64,000 bases of DNA from Bradyrhizobium sediminis (GCF_018736085.1 NZ_CP076134.1:3110501-3174500), one strand, 5' to 3'. Positions 53,584-61,928 are shown, counted from the first letter of the stretch. Numbers and translations are program-made. Notes: a model not told the origin generated them from the letters alone.

Positions 53584-53988
53584 ATGCCCCCCAAGGACCC
53601 CATCAACTGGATGCTGTCCGACGCCATCGAGACGCTTGCCCGGGCCGAGCGTCTACACCAGCAGTTTTTGAATCTGCAGCCCTTGGTCGGCTCGCGCGAG
53701 CCGAGTTGGGAGCCGCCGATCGACGTGCTGGAGACCGACAGCGAGGTGCTGATCTTTATCGCCCTGCCCGGCGTCGACCCCAATGAGGTGAAAGCCGTGA
53801 TCGACCAGGGAATCCTTGTCGTCAGCGGACACCGGGTGCTGCCTCCGGAACTGCGTAACGCGCGGATCCTCCGTCTCGAGCTGCCGCAAGGGCACTTCGA
53901 ACGGCGCATCAAATTGCCGCTCGGCCGCTACACCATCACCCGCTTCGCCGCCAACGGCTGCGTCGGCTTGCGCCTCGCCAAGTCCTGA
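53584..53988 (+). CDS. Hsp20 / alpha-crystallin small heat-shock protein
   Basis: The 134-residue protein has a short N-arm and an alpha-crystallin core (WEPPIDVLETDSEVLIFIALPGVDPNEV; IDQGILVVSGHRVLP; LELPQGHFERRIKLPLGRY). Typical sHSP size; ATP-independent holdase in the cytosol. An overlapping ATG four bases earlier opens a wrong frame. The lon gene follows at once (stop to ATG 53998), so the pair forms one holdase-protease operon. Functional parallel: HspX of the DosR regulon. Confidence 0.92.
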   Translation: MPPKDPINWMLSDAIETLARAERLHQQFLNLQPLVGSREPSWEPPIDVLETDSEVLIFIALPGVDPNEVKAVIDQGILVVSGHRVLPPELRNARILRLELPQGHFERRIKLPLGRYTITRFAANGCVGLRLAKS

Positions 53989-53997
53989 GGAATGTCC

Positions 53998-56388
53998 ATG
54001 TCGGTCAATGATAGCAACGCCCCCGCCTCCGGCCCAGCCTCCAAGCAACCGGTTTCGATACCTTCGGACGCTCTCATCATCGTGCCGGTGCGCAACACCG
54101 TGCTGTTTCCGGGGGTGGTGTTCCCTATCACGATCGGCCGGCCGCAATCGGTCGCGGCCGCCCAACAGGCCGTGCGCGAACAGCGGCAGATCGGCCTGCT
54201 GTTGCAGCGCGATCCCGAGGTGAACGAGCCCGGCCCCGACGATCTCTACCGTATCGGCACGCTCGCGAATATCGTGCGCTACATCACCGGCCCCGATGAA
54301 ACACACCATGTCGTCTGCCAGGGCGTCCAGCGCATCCGGGTACTCGATTTCCTGCCGGGCACGCCGTTCCTCGCGGCCCGTGTCCTGCACATCCCGGAGC
54401 CCACGGCGAGTTCGCCGGAAATCGAGGCCCACTTCCTGAATCTGCAGCGGCAGGCGATCGAAGCCGCCGAGCTGTTGCCGCAAGCGCCGCAGGAATTGAT
54501 TGCCATGCTGCAAGGCACCACTTCACCCTCGACACTGGCCGACCTTGCGACCTCCTACATGGATATCAAGCCGCAGGAGAAGCAGGAGATCCTCGAGACC
54601 GTCGACCTTGCGCTTCGCATGGACAAGGTTTCGCGGCATCTGGCCGAGCGCATCGAAGTGCTGCGGCTCAGCGCCGAGATCGGCAAGCAGACCAAGGCGA
54701 CGTTCGACGAGCGCCAGCGCGAGGCGATCCTGCGCGAGCAGATGGCCACCATCCAGCGCCAGCTCGGCGAAGGCGACGGCAAGGCGCAGGAGGTCGCGGA
54801 GCTGAACGAAGCCATCACCAGGGCCAAGATGCCGCCGGAGGCGGAAAGCCAGGCGCGCAAGGAGGTCCGCCGTTACGAGCGGATGCCGGAGGCGGCCGGC
54901 GAAGCCGGCATGGTCCGCAGCTATCTCGATTGGCTGATCGAATTGCCCTGGAGCCTGCCGGAGGAAAAGCTGATCGATATCGCCGGTGCGCGGCGCATTC
55001 TCGACGAGGATCACTATGGCCTCGAGAAGATCAAGAGCCGGATCGTCGAATATCTCGCGGTCCGCAAGCTGGCGCCGCAGGGCAAGGCGCCCATTCTCTG
55101 TTTCGTCGGCCCGCCCGGCGTTGGCAAGACCTCGTTGGGGCAATCCATCGCCCGCGCGATGCAGCGGCCGTTCGTGCGCGTCAGCCTCGGTGGCCTCCAT
55201 GACGAGGCGGAAATCCGCGGTCATCGGCGCACCTATATCGGCGCATTGCCCGGCAACATCATCCAGGCAATCAAGAAGGCGGGCGCGCGCAACTGCGTCA
55301 TGATGCTCGACGAGATCGACAAGATGGGGCGCGGCATTCAGGGCGACCCTTCGGCCGCCATGCTGGAGGTGCTCGACCCCGAGCAGAACGCCACCTTCCG
55401 CGACAACTATCTCGGGGTACCGTTCGATCTGTCACGGGTGGTGTTCGTGGCCACCGCCAATATGCTCGACAGCATCCCGGGGCCCCTGCTCGACCGCATG
55501 GAGATCATCAGTCTCGCCGGCTACACCGAAGACGAGAAGCTGGAGATCGCGCAGCGCTATCTGGTCCGCCGCCAGCTCGAGGCCAACGGGCTGAAGGCGG
55601 AACAGGTCGAGATCGACGCGGATGCGTTACGGCTGATCATCAAAGGATACACGCGCGAGGCTGGCGTCCGCAGCCTGGAGCGCGAAATCGGCAAGGCCTT
55701 CCGCAACGTCGCGGTTCAGGTTGCGGAAGGCAGCGCAAGCCGGGTTGCCCTCACCACCAAGGATATCGCTGATGTGCTTGGCCAGCCCCGATTCGAAAGC
55801 GAGATCGCCATGCGTACCAGCGTGCCCGGCGTCGCCACCGGGCTCGCCTGGACCCCGGTCGGCGGCGACATCCTCTTCATCGAAGCTACCCGCACATCGG
55901 GCAAGGGCGCGCTGATCCTGACCGGCCAGCTTGGCGAGGTCATGCGCGAAAGCGTGCAGGCGGCGTTGACGCTGGTGAAGAGCCGCGCCGCGCAGCTCGG
56001 CATCGATCCCGCGCTGTTCGAAAAGAGCGACATCCACGTCCATGTCCCCGCCGGCGCTACGCCAAAGGACGGACCAAGCGCGGGTGTCGCCATGTTTACC
56101 GCCCTGACCTCGCTGCTTACGGATCGTACGGTCAGAAGCGACACCGCCATGACCGGCGAGATTTCGCTGCGGGGCCTCGTGCTTCCGGTCGGCGGCATCA
56201 AGGAAAAGGTAGTTGCCGCCGCCGCCGCCGGACTGACCCGCGTCATGCTGCCGGCGCGAAACCGGCGGGACTTCGATGACATTCCGCTGACTGCCCGCGA
56301 GAAGCTGGAGTTTATCTGGCTCGAGCGGGTCGACGACGCCATCGCCGCGGCGCTGGAAGCCAAGGCCGCGCCGGCTACCGCAGCTTGA
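53998..56388 (+). CDS. lon: Lon ATP-dependent protease (LonA-type)
   Basis: The 796-residue protein has the N-terminal LON substrate domain (LIIVPVRNTVLFPGVVFPI), a coiled-coil, the AAA+ module (Walker A GPPGVGKTSLGQS; MLDEIDKMGRGIQGDP), and the Ser-Lys protease domain with the catalytic serine in KDGPSAGVAMF and lysine in PVGGIKEKV. GAGGA just upstream suits ATG 53998; ATG 53992 is also in frame. It is probably a second, stress-induced Lon in addition to the housekeeping copy (inference). Confidence 0.94.
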   Translation: MSVNDSNAPASGPASKQPVSIPSDALIIVPVRNTVLFPGVVFPITIGRPQSVAAAQQAVREQRQIGLLLQRDPEVNEPGPDDLYRIGTLANIVRYITGPDETHHVVCQGVQRIRVLDFLPGTPFLAARVLHIPEPTASSPEIEAHFLNLQRQAIEAAELLPQAPQELIAMLQGTTSPSTLADLATSYMDIKPQEKQEILETVDLALRMDKVSRHLAERIEVLRLSAEIGKQTKATFDERQREAILREQMATIQRQLGEGDGKAQEVAELNEAITRAKMPPEAESQARKEVRRYERMPEAAGEAGMVRSYLDWLIELPWSLPEEKLIDIAGARRILDEDHYGLEKIKSRIVEYLAVRKLAPQGKAPILCFVGPPGVGKTSLGQSIARAMQRPFVRVSLGGLHDEAEIRGHRRTYIGALPGNIIQAIKKAGARNCVMMLDEIDKMGRGIQGDPSAAMLEVLDPEQNATFRDNYLGVPFDLSRVVFVATANMLDSIPGPLLDRMEIISLAGYTEDEKLEIAQRYLVRRQLEANGLKAEQVEIDADALRLIIKGYTREAGVRSLEREIGKAFRNVAVQVAEGSASRVALTTKDIADVLGQPRFESEIAMRTSVPGVATGLAWTPVGGDILFIEATRTSGKGALILTGQLGEVMRESVQAALTLVKSRAAQLGIDPALFEKSDIHVHVPAGATPKDGPSAGVAMFTALTSLLTDRTVRSDTAMTGEISLRGLVLPVGGIKEKVVAAAAAGLTRVMLPARNRRDFDDIPLTAREKLEFIWLERVDDAIAAALEAKAAPATAA

Positions 56389-56398
56389 CCTGAATCAA
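56385..56398. promoter_or_regulatory. FixK/FNR-type box overlapping the lon stop codon
   Basis: TTGACCTGAATCAA begins inside the last codons of lon; its centre is 61.5 bases upstream of the CBS gene ATG at 56453. Confidence 0.6.
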
Positions 56399-56452
56399 CG
56401 ACAGCAGCGGGGCCTCGCCCTTAAATGAAAATATTATTGATGGAGATTTGCC

Positions 56453-57139
56453 ATGCTAGTCCGCGATGTCATGATTTCGCCGGTCATCACCGTCAAGCCC
56501 TCCACGACCGTGGAGGAGGTCGCAAGACTGTTTCTGGATAAGAGAATCAGCGCGGCGCCGGTATTGGACGACACCGGCAAGATAGTCGGCATCGTCAGCG
56601 AAGCCGATCTCCTGCATCGCGTGGAGGCCGGCACGGAGCGACAGCGCTCCTGGTGGCTTCAGGCATTTATCCAGAACGACACGCTCGCCACCGAATATGT
56701 CAAGGCTCACGGCCGCAAGGTCTCGGATGTCATGACCCGCAGCGTCATCGCTACAGCTCCCGATACGCCGCTTCACGAAGTCGCTACCTCCATGGAGAAG
56801 AACGCAATCAAGCGATTGCCTGTCCTGGAGAATGGTCAGCTTGTCGGTATCGTCAGCCGATCCAATCTGCTTCAGGCGGTGGCTACCGGGCGCAAGCTGA
56901 TCGAGATGACGCCGTCCGACCAGGACATCCGCGAGCGTATCCTCTCCAGTCTGAGGAAAGAGCCTTGGGCTCACACGGGACTGCTGAACGTCACCGTATC
57001 CGATGGCGTCGTCGATCTCTGGGGTGTTGCGGAATCGAAGGCCGAGCGCAAAGCCATCAAGGTCGCGGCGGAAGCCGCTGCCGGCGTCCGGGCAGTGAAT
57101 GACAATTTGGTGACGTACTCAGGCGGCACATGGGCCTGA
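56453..57139 (+). CDS. CBS-pair protein with C-terminal BON domain
   Basis: The 228-residue protein has two CBS domains (VRDVMISPVITVKPSTTVEEVARLF and VSDVMTRSVIATAPDTPLHEVATSM, each with the IVGIVSEADLL/LVGIVSRSNLL strand) and a BON domain (RILSSLRKEPWAHTGLLNVTVSDGVVDLWG...VNDNLV) at the end. CBS pairs bind adenine nucleotides, so an AMP/ATP sensing role is likely. Mycobacterial Hrp1 (Rv2626c) is a CBS-pair DosR protein without BON. A FixK-type box lies 61 bases upstream of its ATG. Confidence 0.91.
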   Translation: MLVRDVMISPVITVKPSTTVEEVARLFLDKRISAAPVLDDTGKIVGIVSEADLLHRVEAGTERQRSWWLQAFIQNDTLATEYVKAHGRKVSDVMTRSVIATAPDTPLHEVATSMEKNAIKRLPVLENGQLVGIVSRSNLLQAVATGRKLIEMTPSDQDIRERILSSLRKEPWAHTGLLNVTVSDGVVDLWGVAESKAERKAIKVAAEAAAGVRAVNDNLVTYSGGTWA

Positions 57140-57183
57140 ACTAGGGTCGCCGCCGGCAACCCGTTGCCTCCGGCGGCGCACTT

Positions 57184-57536
57184 CTATGCCTTATGGGTCT
57201 TGACCCTTCCCTCCATGCGCTGAGTAGTGTCCTGCAGTTGCGCCGTGCCCGCTTGAAAGCGTCATTGATCGCGAACGGCAAATCTGAGTGGCGCTCGTCG
57301 GACTTCGGTGTCCGCCCCACATTGACCTCGCGGCCATCCGGTAACGGCCAGGCGAATGTTGACGTCATACAGACCGCCGGTCTGATGCCGATTGCCAGGG
57401 CCTTTGACGACGATTCGGCACGCCGTGATCCGGCCATAGCGCTGCTCGAACGTCCTCACCTGATCCGCTATCAACTGCTCGATCGCAGGACTCTGGCAGC
57501 CATCCCCTGAAATTCCAGTTCGACAGGGGTTTGCAT
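57184..57536 (-). pseudogene. HPF/RaiA-family ribosome hibernation factor pseudogene (three frameshifts)
   Basis: Three frames add up to one HPF/RaiA-like protein: MQTPVELEFQGMAA, then SPAIEQLIADQV with FEQRYGRITACRIVVKGPG and GGLYDVNIRL, then LPDGREVNVGRTPKSDERHS with INDAFKRARR, then QLQDTTQRMEGRVKTHKA. The frame breaks at a doubled AG/CT near 57491-57494, an extra base near 57345-57347 and a missing base near 57240. The original would have been about 117 residues, binding the 30S subunit in resting cells. A FixK-type box sits 40 bases upstream of the dead ATG. Three separate breaks argue against a single sequencing error. Confidence 0.82.
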
Positions 57537-57569
57537 AGCTTCCGTGAGCCCTCCGTGCACCTGCGGTCG

Positions 57570-57583
57570 TTGATGCATGTCAA
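57570..57583. promoter_or_regulatory. FixK/FNR-type box of the hibernation-factor pseudogene
   Basis: On the minus strand the site reads TTGACATGCATCAA and is centred 40 bases upstream of the pseudogene ATG at 57536; it overlaps the stop codon of the PhaC-like gene (57580-57582). Confidence 0.65.
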
Positions 57584-58695
57584 GGAAGAAAGCGCGGAGG
57601 TTCCTTCATCCAATGCACAATGCGCGGCCAGGATTCCTCCAGCGTCCGCTTACCCATGAACAGACCCAGATGATTGGACCGCGTGACCTCCTTAACGAGC
57701 TGCTCCGGCGGCGTTCCGACCAGCGGCGCCACCGCAAATAATTGTTCCGAAGTGACCACCTCGTCGTCGCTTCCGGCAAGAAGATACATCGGAAGCCGCA
57801 ACCGCGAGAGGTCGATCCTTTGTCCCAGGGCGACGAAGCATCCCGTGGCAAGCTCGTTGCGCTTGTACAGTTTTTCGATGATTTCGAGGTAATAGGTACC
57901 GGGAATATCGATGGTCCAGGAATTCCAGTTCTTGAAGATGGCCTCGATCTTTGCGAATTCGGGTGAACCGATCGGCTCAAGCGTCTGTAGCGCTTCGCGA
58001 ATATCGTCTTCTGCGACGCTGTCGTTTCCCCAGAATGTCGCGACATGACGGCCGATCACGCGACCTTCGCCGAGACGAACCAGGTTCTTGAACATGGTGA
58101 GCGGCGTCGCCTCGGCGACCGCCGACAGTGCCGACTGGCGCGCGGCAATATCAACCGGTGCCCCGGCCATCACGAGCTTGCGCACCTTGGCTGGAAACCG
58201 TGCGGCATAGACCAGGGATAGCCAGCCGCCCTGACAGAGCCCGACGAGATCGACCAGGCCGCCGAGATGATCGACCAGGACGTTGAGATCGGCGAGATAG
58301 TCGTCAATTCCACGAAACCGCATGTCGGCGCTGGCCGTGCGCCAGTCGGCCATGAACAGCCGTTCGACTCCAGCGCCGCGCAGGGCGGCAACGAGGCTAT
58401 GCCCGGCGGCGAGGTCGGCAACGGCGGCGCCATGCAGCGCGAGCGGTGTGCACAGCAGGGTCGGAGCGCCGCTGCTGGCCAGGGCAAAATCACGGAGCCG
58501 GACCGTATGCAGGTCGAGCGCAATCTCGCTTGGGGTCGCCCCTTCCGGCGATCGTGGGGCGCTGGCACCGGCGCTGCCCAGAACCTCCAGAAAATGCGCC
58601 GCCATCAGCGAAGCTGTTTCGCTGACTGACGCGGCGGCAAGCGCCGGCCAGAAGAACGCCGCGTATGGGAACTGCCCTCCAGGAGGCCTATACAT
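57580..58695 (-). CDS. short PhaC-like polyhydroxyalkanoate synthase/alpha-beta hydrolase
   Basis: The 371-residue alpha/beta hydrolase has the PhaC-type cysteine nucleophile elbow DLVGLCQGGW near residue 153, an acid in LLAGSDDEVV, and RSNHLGLFMGKR with the putative catalytic histidine. Full PhaC proteins are ~560-600 residues, so the N-terminal domain is missing. It could polymerise or cleave a hydroxyacyl ester, or hydrolyse another substrate. A FixK-type box is centred 42 bases upstream of ATG 58695, which has no clear Shine-Dalgarno, suggesting a very short leader. The original start is supported by the protein-like N-terminus. Confidence 0.75.
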   Translation of the reverse strand: MYRPPGGQFPYAAFFWPALAAASVSETASLMAAHFLEVLGSAGASAPRSPEGATPSEIALDLHTVRLRDFALASSGAPTLLCTPLALHGAAVADLAAGHSLVAALRGAGVERLFMADWRTASADMRFRGIDDYLADLNVLVDHLGGLVDLVGLCQGGWLSLVYAARFPAKVRKLVMAGAPVDIAARQSALSAVAEATPLTMFKNLVRLGEGRVIGRHVATFWGNDSVAEDDIREALQTLEPIGSPEFAKIEAIFKNWNSWTIDIPGTYYLEIIEKLYKRNELATGCFVALGQRIDLSRLRLPMYLLAGSDDEVVTSEQLFAVAPLVGTPPEQLVKEVTRSNHLGLFMGKRTLEESWPRIVHWMKEPPRFLP

Positions 58696-58730
58696 TTTAA
58701 AATCCGGACGCCAAATCTTCTCCCGCCGTC

Positions 58731-58744
58731 TTGAGCTGGATCAA
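58731..58744. promoter_or_regulatory. FixK/FNR-type box
   Basis: TTGAGCTGGATCAA, one mismatch from TTGAT-N4-ATCAA, lies 42 bases (centre) upstream of the PhaC-like ATG at 58695. Confidence 0.65.
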
Positions 58745-58781
58745 TCTCATTGCTCGGGTGAGGCTGCCGGGGAGGAAGCCC

Positions 58782-59708
58782 CTATTTTCTGGCAGGGCGT
58801 CCCTTCGCAGGCTTTGCCGGCAACGCCATGCCCTTGAGCGAGCTCTCAAGCTTTCGCAGGCTGTTCGGTTTGCCGATCGCGGCTTCCCAGAGGTCACCTT
58901 TCATTCTGACTCTTCTGACCATCGATCTCAAATGATAGCGCGCCGGACTGCAGCCCGCCGTCAGTTCCCGCCAGTCGAGCGGCGCCGAAACGGTGGCCTT
59001 GGCAAATGCCCGCAGCGAATACGGGGCGACGGTGGTCTGGCCAAATCCGTTACGGGCGCAGTCGAGAAATATCCGGTTCTTCCGTCCGCTGAGCCTTGGC
59101 GAAACCGTCGTCAGCTTCGGCATCCGGCGGTTGACGATCTCGGCGACCAGCCTCGCAACCGTCCGCACCTCATCGAAATCGTAGATCGGACGTAGCGGAA
59201 CATAGACGTGGATGCCCCTCTTGCCGGAAGTCTTGACCAGGCTTGTCCCGCCCGCGGCCGCGATGACCTTGCGGGTTTCCTTTGCCACCGCGACAATTTC
59301 GGCGAATGTGTTTCGACCGGGATCGAGATCGATCACCATGTAATCGGGACATTCGAGCTTGCGGACCCGCGACCCCCAGCAATGCATTTCGATGCAGCCG
59401 AGGTTGGCGAGATAGAGCAGCGTCGCCTTGTTGTTGCAGACGACGCACTGCACGTTCCTGCCGGTGCTCCGCGCACGAACTTTCGCGGTTCGGACGAATG
59501 GCGGCAGGTGGATCGAGGCGACATTCTTTTGGAAAAAGCTGCCTCCCTTGATACCGTTCGGATGGCGCACCAGCACCATCGGCCGGTCTCTCAGATAGGG
59601 CAGGATGACGCCGGCCATGCGCTCGTAATATTGAATGACGTCGCCCTTGCTGTAACCCTCCTTCGGCCAGAATATCTTGTCGAGGTGCTTGAGTTCGACC
59701 TTGGTCAT
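58782..59708 (-). CDS. NHEJ polymerase/primase (LigD POL domain), stand-alone
   Basis: The 308-residue protein carries the LigD polymerase fold: KIFWPKEGYSKGDVIQYYERM and ILPYLRDRPMVLVRHPNGIKG at the N-terminus, CVVCNNKATLLYLANLGCIEMH, the catalytic DLDPG motif in YMVIDLDPGRN, and KTSGKRGIHVYVPL. It adds ribo- or deoxynucleotides at broken ends for end joining. It is the third gene of the PE-ligase-polymerase series, coupled to the ligase by ATGA. In most bacteria these are domains of one LigD chain. Confidence 0.92.
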   Translation of the reverse strand: MTKVELKHLDKIFWPKEGYSKGDVIQYYERMAGVILPYLRDRPMVLVRHPNGIKGGSFFQKNVASIHLPPFVRTAKVRARSTGRNVQCVVCNNKATLLYLANLGCIEMHCWGSRVRKLECPDYMVIDLDPGRNTFAEIVAVAKETRKVIAAAGGTSLVKTSGKRGIHVYVPLRPIYDFDEVRTVARLVAEIVNRRMPKLTTVSPRLSGRKNRIFLDCARNGFGQTTVAPYSLRAFAKATVSAPLDWRELTAGCSPARYHLRSMVRRVRMKGDLWEAAIGKPNSLRKLESSLKGMALPAKPAKGRPARK

Positions 59709-60667
59709 GCGAGTGACCTCCTCTCGCGCACGACACTCCGCGCCGGCTTGTCCGTCCTCAAGCCCAGGAAGGCCGGGTGCCGCATCTGCCCGTCATTGGT
59801 CCATTCGGTGAACTTCACTTCACACACCAGACGTGGGCGCACCCAGGTGGTGGTGCGTTCGCCCGGAACCTCTGCGTCGATCGGCTTCCGCGCCGACCGC
59901 AGCGGCGTCAGTTTCGCATGGATGAATTTGAGACTGTCTCGGTCAAACCCGGTTCCTGCCCGCCCGACATACTGCCATTTGTTGCCCTTGCGCACGGCGA
60001 GCACCAGCGCACCGAAATACTGCCGTGACCGCTGCGGGCGGGTATATCCGACGATCACGACTTCCTGCCGCAGCACGGTCTTGATCTTCAGCCATTCGCG
60101 CGTGCGCTTGCCGGGGAAGTAAGGCCCTAGCGCCCGCTTCGCTACGATGCCTTCGTAGCCGTGGCGCCTCGCAGCGCGGAATGCGGCATTGCCATGGCCT
60201 TTGACATGCCGGCTGAAGCGGATCGCCCGGTCCGGCGGCAGCAGCGCCTTCAACAACCGCTTGCGCTCGATCAGCGGCGACCGGCGCAGATTGCGGCCAT
60301 TCAGGAACGGCAAGTCGAATACATAGTAGACGAGCCGCGCCCGGGTGTTGCGCGCGTTCTGCAGCAATTGAAACCTCGAACGGCCGCGGCTATCGAGCGC
60401 GACGAGTTCGCCGTCGATGACGGCCTGATGCGCGCGCTTGAGTTTTCCCAGGGCCGCGGCAATGCCCAGATAATCCGGGGTAATCACGGTGCCCCGGCGA
60501 GACAGCAGCACGACCTTCCCGCGGTCGATCTTTGCGATGACCCGGTAGCCGTCCCACTTGGTTTCGAATACCCAATCCGGGTCGTCGAACGGCGCGCCGA
60601 TCAGGGTCGCAAGCATCGGCTTGAGTGCCGCCTTCGGGATCCCGGTCTTCTGCCTGCGTTCCGTCAC
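59705..60667 (-). CDS. NHEJ ATP-dependent DNA ligase (LigD LIG domain), stand-alone
   Basis: The 320-residue ligase has the nucleotidyltransferase motif I FETKWDGYRVIA (lysine is adenylated), motif III VYYVFDLPFLNG, IV GYEGIVAKR and V REWLKIKT. A compact OB-domain follows. Start is GTG 60667, overlapping the stop of the phosphoesterase gene (GTGA); its own stop overlaps the polymerase ATG (ATGA). No Ku gene is in the window, so the partner is likely elsewhere. Confidence 0.92.
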   Translation of the reverse strand: MTERRQKTGIPKAALKPMLATLIGAPFDDPDWVFETKWDGYRVIAKIDRGKVVLLSRRGTVITPDYLGIAAALGKLKRAHQAVIDGELVALDSRGRSRFQLLQNARNTRARLVYYVFDLPFLNGRNLRRSPLIERKRLLKALLPPDRAIRFSRHVKGHGNAAFRAARRHGYEGIVAKRALGPYFPGKRTREWLKIKTVLRQEVVIVGYTRPQRSRQYFGALVLAVRKGNKWQYVGRAGTGFDRDSLKFIHAKLTPLRSARKPIDAEVPGERTTTWVRPRLVCEVKFTEWTNDGQMRHPAFLGLRTDKPARSVVRERRSLA

Positions 60668-61257
60668 GTTCTTCGCCGCTTTCGGTCTACCTTCTCTGGT
60701 TTCGAATCAGGCAACCTGCGATGCGACTTCACCGAGCAATCGTCCAGCGTCACATCCCGCAGCGTCGCGTATTGGTCGTTGGCCTTGATCAGCAGCCATC
60801 GACGCGGCGTACCGAACCGCACCAGCGCAAATCCACCCCTGAGCTTGTGGCCCCGCAGCACAATCTTGAGTGACCCGTTGCGCAACTGGCGACGCAGCGC
60901 GGCTTGGCTGTCCGCCTCGGCACATCGATAGGTACCCCTGTCCCAGACGATGACATCGCCGGCGCCATAGTTCCCTTCCGGGATGGTACCCTCGAAGTTC
61001 CGGTAGTCCCAGGGATGGTCCTCGACGCGGATTGCGAGCCGCTTCTGCCTGGGGTCGAGCGAAGGTCCCTTCGGGACCGCCCAACTCTTCAGCACACCGT
61101 CCAACTCCAGCCTGAAATCGTAATGCAGGTGCGACGCGCGATGCTTCTGCACCACGAAGGCGAGACTGCTGCGGCGTTTTCCGAGCGCCGGTTTCGGCTC
61201 CGGTGTGCTGGCAAAATTGCGCTTGCGGCGGTAGCGGCTCAGACTGCGGATGGGCAT
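60664..61257 (-). CDS. LigD 3'-phosphoesterase (PE) domain, stand-alone
   Basis: The 197-residue protein starts with a basic N-terminus and has the PE signature FVVQKHRASHLHYDFRLEL with the conserved metal-binding His/Asp residues, SWAVPKGPSLDP, and VEDHPWDYRNFEGTIPEGNYGAGDV. It trims 3' ends before joining. It is the first gene in the same PE-LIG-POL order as the domains of single-chain Pseudomonas-type LigD. A degenerate FixK-type box lies 68 bases upstream. Confidence 0.91.
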   Translation of the reverse strand: MPIRSLSRYRRKRNFASTPEPKPALGKRRSSLAFVVQKHRASHLHYDFRLELDGVLKSWAVPKGPSLDPRQKRLAIRVEDHPWDYRNFEGTIPEGNYGAGDVIVWDRGTYRCAEADSQAALRRQLRNGSLKIVLRGHKLRGGFALVRFGTPRRWLLIKANDQYATLRDVTLDDCSVKSHRRLPDSKPEKVDRKRRRT

Positions 61258-61318
61258 CGGCCGGTGTCCTCGGCGCGAAATTTATCTAAACAGCTAGAAC
61301 GCCGAATTTCATCCGACC

Positions 61319-61332
61319 TTGATCTATCTCAC
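61319..61332. promoter_or_regulatory. degenerate FixK/FNR-type box before the split ligD operon
   Basis: Read on the minus strand the site is GTGAGATAGATCAA, the same core as in front of the USP operon. Centre is 68 bases from the PE gene ATG at 61257. Confidence 0.4.
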
Positions 61333-61437
61333 GCGCCCCTGCCAAGGCCCGCTCTATCAAGGCCTCCTTCGACCAATGCAAGCCGGCATTGGCCGGTTGA
61401 ACCCGTGAGGAATCCAGCGCAACACCGCCGAGACCGG

Positions 61438-61884
61438 ATGCGCGTCCCAGTCATGAATGCTCGTGTCCCGTTTCATCTCCTCCTCGCGGCGCTGTTTGCC
61501 GGCCCAGCGGCCGATCGCGCCGGCGCGAGCATCGCGGTCCGGATCCAGCTTTCGCAGCAGACCATGAACGTGGCGGTCGATGGTACTGACTTTGCCACCT
61601 GGCCCGTGTCGACGGCCAGACGCGGCTATCGGACGCCGCCCGGCAGCTACCAGCCCTATTCGCTGCAGAGGATGCATTACTCCAGGCTCTACGACTACAC
61701 GCCGATGCCTTATTCGATCTTCTTTCGCGGCGGCTACGCCATCCACGGCACCACCGAAATCCGCAGCCTCGGGCGCGCGGTGTCCCACGGTTGCATCCGG
61801 CTTAGCCCCGAAAATGCACGATCGCTTTTCGGTCTGGTGCAGAGCCACGGGCCAAGCAACACGACCATCGAGATCGTCGAGTAG
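61438..61884 (+). CDS. L,D-transpeptidase (YkuD domain)
   Basis: The 148-residue protein has a signal peptide (FHLLLAALFAGPAADRAGA), the YkuD beta fold (IAVRIQLSQQTMNVAVDG; TARRGYRTPPGSY), and the catalytic motif HGTTEIRSLGRAVSHGCIRL with the SHGC cysteine. It would cross-link peptidoglycan in the periplasm in a beta-lactam-insensitive way, which may matter in non-growing cells. Start is ATG 61438 or 61453; neither has a convincing Shine-Dalgarno. Confidence 0.88.
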   Translation: MRVPVMNARVPFHLLLAALFAGPAADRAGASIAVRIQLSQQTMNVAVDGTDFATWPVSTARRGYRTPPGSYQPYSLQRMHYSRLYDYTPMPYSIFFRGGYAIHGTTEIRSLGRAVSHGCIRLSPENARSLFGLVQSHGPSNTTIEIVE

Positions 61885-61914
61885 CCCGGTTGGCGCACCC
61901 CACACGCCGATGTT

Positions 61915-61928
61915 TTGATGGAGATCAA
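61915..61928. promoter_or_regulatory. FixK/FNR-type box (perfect) before hsp20-groEL
   Basis: TTGATGGAGATCAA is a perfect dyad, centred 99.5 bases upstream of the hsp20 ATG at 62021, leaving room for a promoter and a leader of about 58 bases. Confidence 0.72.

Noticed and set aside
57193..57510. 105-codon plus-strand frame
   Set aside because: Antisense to the reconstructed hibernation-factor pseudogene, which explains the sequence better.
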